NCBI GenBank assembly: GCA_000231825.2
Contig: JH720404.1
Coordinates: forward strand, 6,712 to 34,535
Direction: 5' to 3'
Length of the DNA stretch: 27,824 nucleotides
From: Tetrahymena elliotti 4EA
Taxonomy: Eukaryota; Ciliophora; Oligohymenophorea; Hymenostomatida; Tetrahymenidae
Shown here piece after piece: positions 10,411 to 19,777 of the stretch (the stretch's first letter is position 1; each line of letters opens with the position of its first letter). The notes under the pieces are model-generated. The model saw only the letters and a program-made list of their open reading frames with translations. It ran no database searches and was not told the origin of the DNA. The position numbers and the translations under genes are program-made.

Positions 10411-11349
10411 TATCTTTTTAAATCAATTTCTATTAAGTCATAAAAAAACTAAAGATTTAATATTTATATTTTCCAAACTTTTATATTTTTAAAACTATAA
10501 TATTTTAATTTTTTTCTGGACAATTAATTGGTATAATTTGAAATGGTATTAAAGGATTTTTACATCATATACTTTTCCCTTAAAAATTAATATTACTTCT
10601 ATATTCTACAATAGAAGATCTACTTATATATTTTTTTAGTAATTTTATTAATAAACATTTAAATATTTAATAAAAAAAACTTAATAGTAATCTATCAATT
10701 TTTTCAAAAACTTTTATATTGTTTTATTGTTAATAATGAATATATTGTTCTCCCATTTTATTAAAAAATTGTCAAATATTTTTTGATATCATTTACCTAA
10801 CAATTAATTAATATTATTTATAGCTAGTTTCCTTTTTAGAAGATCTGATAACATTTAATAATTCAAACTATGTTGTTTTGTTTAATATCTAATCTATACA
10901 AGTAATTATTTTCTTTAAAAACAGAGCATTTATAAAATATATTAACTCATTTTAATTGGGGATCTTGTTCAAGTTTTAAAACAAATTGCTTTAATAATTA
11001 TGTATATCGTATACCTTTTAATAAAAAACTAAACATAATTTATAGTTTCGATATGAAGAGATTTGGATAACCACTTAATAATTAATGTTAAATGCATTTA
11101 CTAATATTTTTAATATTATTAAGCTATTTATTTTTTTAAAAATATTTATATTGTTTTAACGTTTAACAGAGTACAAATAATAGATGATGAGTATCTAAAA
11201 GACATTTAATTAATTTTAGAAATTTTAACAAAAATTAATTGATTGATTAATTATTGGCTAATCAAAAATTAAAACATACAAAGATTATTAATTTTTTTAA
11301 TATTTAATATATATATAGTAAAAGTTGATAATAGGTTGCATAAGTATTA
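10411..11349. other. AT-rich intergenic with weak repeats of the upstream gene's end
   Basis: No gene is seen. The last 30 bases around the peptidase stop (gatctgcatagccacttcaa...) have a recognisable, diverged echo at about 11059-11090 (gatttggataaccacttaa...) and a weaker one near 10842. A tttatattgtttta motif recurs at about 10714 and 11143. These may be remnants of a local duplication array, but they are too degenerate to be sure. Confidence 0.35.
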
Positions 11350-13240
11350 ATGAAAAAGGTGTAAAATCCAATTAAATTTGATTCAGATGATACTGAGGGT
11401 TCAGATCTCTCTTATGAGAGTTCTTTTGATGAAAAGGAAGACAATTAGGGAATTAACAGTAAATAAATTTACATTTTAAAATGATTATTAAGTAGATTGC
11501 AGAGTTCATTTTTTAATCGATATTAATGGAAATAAATTTAGAAAAAAAATAAAAAATGAAAGAATTTAAGGAAAAAATTTCATATAAAAAGAGGAGCAGA
11601 AGAATATAAATTTATTCAAGGAGCAGATGGTGAGATTTCTGTTGACCCACCCTGAATTATAAGATGATATAAAGTTTAGCAAAGATATTATAAATGCATA
11701 AGCAGAAACTCCAGTTGCATAAGTTAAAAATGATCAGATAGGTGGAGGTTATTCTAGCAATGGATATAATACAATGCATAATGGGAGACCTCAAACAGCT
11801 GTAATTATGTAAAATACAAATGATATTAACTAAAACAATGAGAAGAAAACTTATAGAAATAATATGTGGGAAACAATAGCAAATAATATAATGTAAGAAA
11901 GCAAAAAAACTGGAACTATGCCTTCAATTGAAAACTTTTCATAAAGATTGAATTTATTTAGAAAAAAGATAGAAAAACCTGATGTAATAGAAATAATTTT
12001 ATAAAACAAAGATACCCTTTTAAAATAAATTAAAAAAGAAGAAGAAAGAAAAGCTAAAATATAAAACAGAATACATGAAACAATTGAAGCTAAGCTAAGA
12101 AAAGAATAAGGCGATGTTAAATATTATTCTAAACTTAAAAAGAATTAGTTTGATTCACGTATGCAAAAAGAAGAAGCAAGAGTTAGATAAATTAATAACA
12201 ATTAAAACTAAACTTAAAATTAAAACAATAACAACAACAACAATAATATAAATTCTATTACTAATTTAAATACAGTTAATAATAATAATTAAAATAATGC
12301 TTTCTAATCTGACAAATCTCCTGAAAAAAGAAATTCTGTTGCATATATTCAGCAACAAGCTTAAAGTTTTAATTAATAGGGATAGCTTTCATAGCAAGGT
12401 GATAATCAAGATAAAAAACTTAAATAACAAAGGAGTTTTCTTTTAAGTTAGTAAAATGTAGCAAATCCTCAAACAACTTCAGTTACAAAATTAATTTAAT
12501 TATAAAACTCGAATGTTAACTAAAGTTAGAATAATGTTTCTTTGATGGGAGTATAAAACCCATAGATTAATTAATAAAGCTAAAAAAATTAAAAAAATAT
12601 AAGATTTTAAACTCCACCAAACTAATACAGTCCTTCACCAAATCAGCGAGATCAATTAGATAATAGAAGCTCTAAAACTAAAAATCCAATCATATAAAAC
12701 AATAACACTTACAAAAAAAACATTTAATAGGAGTATTAAAAACAATTTAAGACTTTCAAAGCTCGTCCTGTTCCAGGTGTATTTGAAAGATTAAGTTAAG
12801 ATTCTGTAAAAAAGAACTAGTAAACAGAAGTTGAAATAGATATCCCTTTAGATATAGAATTTAAAACAGCCAAGGGAGAATAACTTTATCGTGACATCAG
12901 AAAAAAAGATGATGAAGAAGAAGTTAAAAGGTATGTGATAAAATTCTTATTAGAGCATAGGCAAAAAGCTGAAGAAGAATTTAAATAAAAACCTTCACTT
13001 TTAAGCCAAGGATAAAAGTATTATTCTGAAGAAAGTAAAGAATTCTCTCTCCTCTCCCCTAATTTCATGGCAAAGAAAAAAATGCAAGAAATGATTGAAA
13101 AAGGTACTCTCACTGATGATTTCTTTGAACACAGAGCCAATCTTGAAGACGGAAACGTTTATCTTTTAACAAAAGTCACCAAAATATTGAAAGGAAATAT
13201 TATGAAAAAATGGAAGAGCATTCAAGATTCCAAATTTTGA
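11350..13240 (+). CDS. Large disordered Asn/Gln-rich protein with FKARPVP motif
   Basis: 617 residues from two exons, 11350-11458 and 11496-13240, joined by a 37-nt GT-AG intron. Without splicing the frame hits TGA. An in-frame TGA lies shortly before the start ATG. The N-terminus is acidic and Ser-rich (FDSDDTEGSDLSYESSFDE). Residues around 200-265 are Lys/Glu/Arg-rich and probably coiled coil (KQIKKEEERKAKIQNRI). Residues from about 270 to 450 are low-complexity Asn/Gln/Ser with a run of Asn. The C-terminal third is more ordered: FKARPVPGVFERL at about 457, then EVEIDIPLDIEF, a charged helix and a final TDDFFEHRANLEDGNVYLLT stretch. The FKARPVP signature resembles short motifs in microtubule/centrosome proteins of the TPX2 and FAM161 families, but that is only a motif-level likeness. 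The last 14 or so codons lie in the first unit of the downstream repeat array. Function unknown. Confidence 0.85.
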
Positions 13241-14400
13241 CATTTAAACCGCTCAAAAGAAACCAATATAAATTCTATAAATCCAATTAAACTAAATATT
13301 TTTATAGAAATCTGATCTTTAAACATAAATTGTATTTATTTTCTATTATTTTCATTAGTATTTGATGTCTTTGTTCATTTCTTTTTGAAATTAAAAAGGT
13401 GTTTTTCTGAAAAAATTGTAAAAAATGGAAAAGAATTCAAGCTTTTGAAATCAAAACTCTAAAAAGGAATCAATTTCAATTTAAAAATCCAATTAAATTA
13501 AATATTTTTATAGAGATCTGATCTTTAAATATGAATTGTTTTTATTTTCTATTATTTTCATTAGTATTTGATGTGTTTATTTATTTCTTTTATAAAAAGA
13601 CTGTAAAAAAATAGAAAAGAATTCAAGATTTTGAAATCAAAAACTCGAAAAAGGAATCAATTACAATTAAAAAATCCAATTAAATTAAATATTTTTAAAG
13701 AAATCTTATCTTAAAATACTAAATTTATTTATTTTCTATTGTTTTCACTAATAAAACACTGTTCTTCATTTCTTTTTAAAATTGAAAAGGTTTCTCTTTC
13801 TAAAAATATTATTAAAAAATGAGAAAGTATTCAAGATTCTAAATTTTGAAATTTAAATCACCAAAAAGCTACCATTTAATAGAAGATAAATCCAATAAAA
13901 CTAATAGTTTAAAGAAATTTGATCCTAAAATATAAATTGTATTTACAGCTCTATTTTTTGAATCTAGTAATTCTTCAAAAATAATCCATCCTTGTAATTT
14001 ATGCTTCCCAAAAAGTACCGAATTTTTAGATTAACTTTAATTGATCTTATCAAACTTATTAAATATATTAATTTAATAATTATTATTACTGCGTTTTATT
14101 TTCTTTTTAAAATTAAAATTTTTTTCAAAAATTGTGAAAAATTCCGTCAAACTAAAACGTTTTAAAGAAATCTTATTTTCAAACAAAAGTAGTATTTATT
14201 TTCTATTACTTTCATTATCATTTTATTTTTCATTTCTTTTTACAAATGAAGTAGAAATATATTATGAATAAATGAAAAAAGATTCTAAATTGTGAAATTA
14301 AATCACTAAAAAAGTCATGAATATAAAATTCCATCAAACTAAATAGCTTTAAAGAAATCTTATCTTTAAACATAAATTGTATTTATTGTTTAATTATTAT
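13190..14400 (+). repeat. About 200-bp tandem array starting inside the gene's 3' end
   Basis: Units are anchored by a block like aaaaaatggaaaagaattcaagatt: ttcaag at 13221, 13436, 13622 and 13830, with a more diverged unit near 14271 and probably one near 14130. Shared downstream blocks are aatccaattaaactaaatat, gatctttaaacataaattgtatttatt, and a tttctattattttcattagt stretch ending in tcatttcttttt. Unit length is about 186-225 bp. The first unit contains the stop codon and last codons of the preceding gene. Confidence 0.75.
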
Positions 14401-15281
14401 TGGGTTTTTCATTTCTTTTTAAAATTACTCTTTTAACTTTTGAAATACCTATATCTAAATTGGTTTATAAAATAACTTTATTAATTAAATATTTTGATAT
14501 GATGAAACTATTTTGAAAAATACAATTTAAAAAACAAGTTTTAATGTTTAAATTCATTTTATTATTCTTTTTTAAATTTCTCTTTCATTTTATCTTAACA
14601 AATTTTTTTTATTTCTATTAAAAAATAGAGTTTTTCATTTGTCTACTATTTTTATTGTTTTTAGTCTAATAATTTATATTTTAAGATAAGCACTTCATTT
14701 TTTATTTTTTGATAAAATATTTTGGATTAATTTATATTTCAATTATTTTTTTTCTTATAAATATTGTATGCGAAAATGATTTTTACTTATAAAAATATTA
14801 TCATCCATCCATTCAAAAAAAATAAAAAATTAATTTGATTAACAATTCAATTTATTTAATTGTAAGGTATTTCTGATAAAAATTCAATTTAAAAAATATG
14901 TGGCTTGTGTGTGATTTCACCTAAACTAAGATTACATATATTACTAATAAATAAATACATAAAATAATTAAATTACAGATACTCTTATGATTAGCTAAAT
15001 CCTTATTTCACAAATAGCAAAGTAAAATAACTAATTCTTTAAATATATACTGAAAAATAGTTTTGCGTTTTGAGGATTAAAGTTAATTTTAAATCTAAAA
15101 TAATTCAAATAAAATGGTGAAGATCATCCATTTTATTCTTTTAAAATGTGTTGTATAAAAGTATACAGACAGACTCAAAATTTACTGCGTTTTTGTTACT
15201 CTTTTTTTTTACAAAGGAATAATTGTAATGTAATGTAAAAAATGCAAAAAATATAAAATCCTGATTATAGAATAAAATAAT
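14401..15281. other. AT-rich intergenic, nothing recognised
   Basis: Long A- and T-runs. No coding frame with plausible codon content, RNA gene or clear repeat was found. It separates the repeat array from the next plus-strand gene. Confidence 0.5.
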
Positions 15282-16108
15282 ATGAGGTTGGCTCTTAAGT
15301 AATAAGCAAATTTGTTAGATAGAACATATGAATATGAATAGAAAATAAGAGGTTTTGAGTTCAAATAGAGAATCAAAGAAATGTATGAACAAATTAATAA
15401 TTGTAATCCAATTAATATATCTAAATATAACAACTTTAATTGTTTTGTGAATACAAAGAATCTAAGCAGAATATACATATAATACACATATATATTGATA
15501 AAGAAAATATTGATAAAAAATAAAGATTAAATACTCATTAAAGAAGTAGAATCATAGTATAGTAAAAAGTATTTAGTCAACATAAAACATTTAGGTTAAA
15601 CCAAGATTAGCCAAAGTCAAGATAGATATGTATTTTGCAAAGATTCTTAATGAAGAAAAGTGTGGAAAACTTTATGTGAACCGTCGTTAATCACTATAAA
15701 CAGCTTAAAATATTGAAATTTCTAAGATTAATGGATAAGTAGAATAGCAAGACATAAAAAGAGTTAAAAGGTAAATATTTAGAAGAAAAAGCTATGCTGA
15801 CTGTGGGAAAGGAGTTCATAAGACAAGTTATGTTTAAAAGGTTGATGCATTATATCCGATTTCAACTATTCCTCAGCATGTCAAAATAGAATAGCAATTA
15901 AAAGATGAGATGAATTTTTCATCTCAATGTTAAAAATAAATAATTAGCACGGGAACCTTTCTAAAGTCTGTCCGTTTCACAGCAAAATTAAAGCGAAGTA
16001 ATTACTTATGAAAATAAAACGAAATAACCATTTTAAAATGAAATATTTAGCAAGAATTTTGAACAAACCAAGAGGATCACAGCTGAACATAAATATCAAT
16101 CTCAATGA
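15282..16108 (+). CDS. Unknown protein, three-exon model with a possible 19-nt intron
   Basis: Proposed exons: 15282-15545, 15595-15928 and 15948-16108 (252 residues). The first exon begins MRLALKQQANLLDRTYEYEQ and continues with a charged, probably helical stretch. An intron of 49 nt (an alternative acceptor makes it 31 nt; both keep frame) leads to VKPRLAKVKIDMYFAKILNE, then a basic segment and YADCGKGVHKTSYVQKVDAL. The frame then needs a shift near 15930. GTTAAAAATAAATAATTAG is a 19-nt GT-AG stretch whose removal gives REPFQSLSVSQQNQSEVITY and a Gln/Lys-rich tail ending at TGA. Without the splice the frame stops at 16009-16011. A one-base sequence error is the other explanation. If exon 1 is wrong, an in-frame ATG at 15628 could be the start. 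I do not recognise a family; the composition is basic and polar, without membrane segments. Confidence 0.6.
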
Positions 16109-17030
16109 GTAAGTCTTTTCTTTTTTATTTTATCTATAGAATAAATATTCAAAGTACCAAGATACCTTCCTTATCAACAAATTTCTATGAGATCATTAAT
16201 TTTCTTTTAAAATTTAATCAATGAATTCCATTCCTACCTAAACTTATTCTTTCTTACATCAAATCAATATGATAAGTTTTATGATTAAAAGAATAATTCA
16301 TTTATTAATTATGTCTTACATTATAAGTAATGATACCATATCAAGTAGCATAAATCAACTTTAGAAAAAATTATAAATTTATCTAAAACCAATTGGTATC
16401 TAAATTAAATTAAAAACTACCTCTAAAATATAAAATATGATTTATGATTATTTTAATATGTAAAAAATTTCCATTTCTTAAGTAATAATTTGCTTAAATA
16501 AAATTTAACAGAAATAAAGAAGTATTTTGTTTATTTATTAATATTTCCTATTGATTTTATTAATTACTTCCTGATAAAGATATTTATCTATTTAAAATCT
16601 GAACAATTTTAAGAGTTACTCTTTTTAAATAAATAAAAATACTTTAAAAAATGAAACAATTTGCTCTACATAGTTAGTTAGTTAGTTTTTCTACAAAAAG
16701 GAAAAATTTAATAATCTCTCCTTATTATTATGAGAAATTCTGATAAAGCAATTACAATAAAAATAGTGAATAGTTTTCTAGAAGATAATTATATTTATGA
16801 ATTAGATGATAGATTTAAAAAAATATTTCATTTTTTAAAACCATACAAAAATGATATAAATCAAAAAAATAAATTTTTTGGCATTTTATGATCGATGAAT
16901 TACCTAAATGTTTTTCAAACAATAGTAAATTTGACTGAAAGTCGTAATTTTTGATTTTTTTATTTATGACAAATGAAAGGTACTCAAAGAAACTATTTTG
17001 ATTTTAATAGCCAAATAATATATCAAAATA
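16109..17030. other. AT-rich intergenic up to the gap
   Basis: The first 30 bases after the stop look like a short intron (GTAAGT...CTATAG, 16109-16139), followed by about 190 bases with pieces of open frame in three registers. After about 16330 only AT-rich, non-coding-looking DNA remains, with a small tagttagttagtt run near 16673. Confidence 0.4.
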
Positions 17031-17130
17031 NNNNNNNNNNNNNNNNNNNNNNNNNNNNNNNNNNNNNNNNNNNNNNNNNNNNNNNNNNNNNNNNNNNNNN
17101 NNNNNNNNNNNNNNNNNNNNNNNNNNNNNN
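17031..17130. other. Scaffold gap (100 N)
   Basis: Exactly 100 N, the usual placeholder for a gap of unknown size. The left flank ends gccaaataatatatcaaaata; a similar gccaaataatatatataaat lies 120 bases to the right of the gap. A repeat may therefore have broken the assembly here. Upstream exons of the next gene could be hidden. Confidence 0.95.
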
Positions 17131-17335
17131 CAAAATATTATAAAATCAACCTTTTTTTTGCTAAAAATATAAAAAATGAATTGACTAAAAAATTTTATAT
17201 TTGTTAAGACACTAATTTTATTTTTTGAGCAACTTTTAGATAAATAAGCTTGCCAAATAATATATATAAATAATGATATAGAAATAAAATTAAAAAAAAC
17301 TTTCTTGTTCTGAAGGAAGGCTTTTTTCTATAATA

Positions 17336-19199
17336 ATGATGTTGAAATCTTATTTAAATTTACTTAAATTAATTATTAAAATAATATAGATTAAATAGTG
17401 AAAGATCGTCACCTTCTTAAAGGGGATAATAATATGGGCTAGACACTCCAAGAAGAAGAGAAGATTCTAGATTGAATACTGTGGTGAATACTCCCACATG
17501 GAAGACTGTTAATGGTATTTTATCTCCTTTAGAAGATAAGGTATCTTTCTTTCAATTATTTTTGAAATGAAAAAAGTCAAAACAACTACAAATAATAATT
17601 TCATTTAGAATTTTCTTTTTGATTTTTTTAGTTTATTTAGCTTAATCTTCTATTATTTTTATTTAGAAAAATGGTAAAAAGAATCTAAAAAGTATGATGC
17701 TTATTCCTGATGGGAGCAAACCTTTGAGCTAGTTTTAAAGAAGCTAGTCAAAGATACCTGCTAAAAAAGAAGGAGAATAAACTCCAGTAGACTAGTTAGC
17801 ATATTCACCTAATCAAATAAAAGAAAATTAAAAGCCTTAGGAGAAAGATGATCAATCAAATTCTTCATTTTCAAATTCATAGATGTAATAAACTGAAGTT
17901 TGTATTCCAACTTTATATAATTTGAATAACTAAATAAATGCGAATATAAATGGTCTTAGACATTAAAATAGTATTTAATTAGTTAAAGAAGATTAAGATC
18001 AAAAATCTTCTTCTATATCTCAGTTTTAAGATGAAGTAATAGAAACTTCATTGACTAAAATTAACTAAAAATTATCTGAAGATTAAACTCCCGAGAAATA
18101 ATTTGACAAACTAGAAACATTAAAGGAAGAGCATGCTCTTGAAGTTTACGCTCACTAACAGAGCATGAGAGAAAGAAAAAGATCGATTTCAGCAGACTCT
18201 GGAAGAGATAAAAAAGCTGCTAACAGTCATTTCTCAAAGTTTTAAAATGAAGAAAATAAGGGAGATCACTCACAATCTCATCATCTTAGTTTAAAAATTC
18301 CTTTAATCTAAAAAATTGATATTGAAAAATCTAATAAATTCACTCTTAGAAGATAATCAAGTAACAGAGAGACTCCTAGTTCCAGTGTATACTCATCTAG
18401 TAATGTTGATGCTAGCAAATAAAGTTAACAAAAGTTTATGCATGTTACTAATTATTGGAGATTTGTTGAAAAAGTCAACTCTAATTCGAATCAAATTTTA
18501 TAAAATATCTAAAATTAAAGAAGAGAATAAGCTTAATTATTAAACTAACAATAAGTTACTATTCCATATGTTCCTATGAAAAAATTCCATAAAAAAATTA
18601 AAATTGATTTTGAAAATTAAGAATATTACAAAACAGCATCAACCTTAAGATTTAATTAATTTGAAAATTTTGATCAAAATAAAGGTTATTTTAGTTCTCG
18701 ATAATCTTCACCATAAAAATCTAGTAGGAAATACAATTTTAAGCTCTCTTTGAAAGGCTTAGAAACCTTTAAAAAACCCTAATCATTAGAGTAAGAATAA
18801 ATATAGTAAAAGTAGAGTCAAAATCTTCTTAAAAGCAAGCAGTACAAGTAAAAACTTCCAAGCGGGAACTTTTTCCAAGAAGATTATAATCAAAAAGGTT
18901 TAAAAATGATTTTTTCTCCAAGATAAAATCATAATAGGTCTTCCTCTTATGATACTTCAGCTCTAGATTATCATAAGAAATCATATTTTGCTCCTATCTC
19001 ATAAAATAGCATAGGAGAATAAATTAAAAAACATGAATTATCCTACCAACCTACTAACTTCAAGAAATCCATGTTATCCTCTCCTCTTAGTGGTAAAAAG
19101 AAAAGCTTTAGTAGAACCTAAATGCAATTTGACAACTATTAAGTTTAAAAAGTAAACCAAAATCAAAAGCAAAACATAATCTCTTCTAAGAAGCTTTGA
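17336..19199 (+). CDS. Ser/Gln-rich disordered protein, function unknown
   Basis: Proposed exons: 17336-17340, 17390-17540 and 17667-19199 (562 residues). Introns are 49 and 126 nt, both GT-AG. The second ends in a T-rich tract before TTTAG and is convincing. The first is inferred because the coding frame seen from 17391 has no ATG of its own. The start may instead be the in-frame ATG at 17273, giving 583 residues, or be further upstream, even inside the gap. The protein is polar and mostly disordered. It has likely proline-directed and basophilic phosphorylation sites (TPRRREDSR, SPSQRG, RQSSNRETPSS, HNRSSSYD) and a slightly more ordered centre (FMHVTNYWRFVEKVN, VTIPYVPMKKFHKKIKIDF). No catalytic motif or membrane segment is seen. 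It is convergent with the acylase gene, 578 bases apart. Confidence 0.78.
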
Positions 19200-19777
19200 A
19201 CAACAAAATTATTTCAATCTAACTAACTTATCTGAAATCAAAACTATAATTTTTTAATATTAATTTACTAAAAAATTAAATTACATTCTCATAAAAATAA
19301 ATTTTATTTAAAATTGAACAAATAATTTATTATCTAAACTAATAAACTTATTTACATTTATTTCATCATATTTATATTAATGTAATCAAATTCAAATATT
19401 CATTTAACATATTTTCACTTTTTATTTACTTTATCCTTTCTTATTTTAAAAAACCTTTTCACTTTTATCAAGCTTAAATTAAAACAATTTTCAAAAAATA
19501 CATCGCAAAATTTGTGATTTAATGGATTGAGGATTAACAGATGTTCTATGGTATTTATATTTTGCTTGAAGTTAAAAGTTAATAAAAAAACAGAAATAAG
19601 TAAAATTTTTATATGAAATAACTGTTTGGTTTAAACCTGTTTAATATTGATTTGAATAGAGATATGATAATACAACAATTAAGACAAAAATTATAAATAG
19701 ATATCAAAAATAACATTTTTTATTGAAATATTGAAATTTTTTGATTGTTTTTAATACAAAAATCAAACGTTTTAAAA
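19200..19777. other. Convergent 3' intergenic region
   Basis: It lies between the stop codons of two convergent genes and should hold both 3' UTRs and polyadenylation signals. The sequence is AT-rich. I saw no gene and no strong hairpin. Confidence 0.5.

Noticed and set aside
15209..15487. 92-codon hydrophobic minus-strand frame.
   Set aside because: It is the antisense shadow of the plus-strand first exon at 15282-15545, whose amino-acid content is far more protein-like.
16138..16330. Fragments resembling the N-terminal motif of P4-type flippases (SKYQDTFLINKFL; LINEFHSYLNLFFL).
   Set aside because: The pieces lie in different frames, the spacing does not match the family, and no ATPase sequence follows. 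Chance is likely in AT-rich sequence where only TGA stops.
18316..18543. 75-codon plus-strand frame.
   Set aside because: An alternate frame inside the third exon of the 17336-19199 gene.
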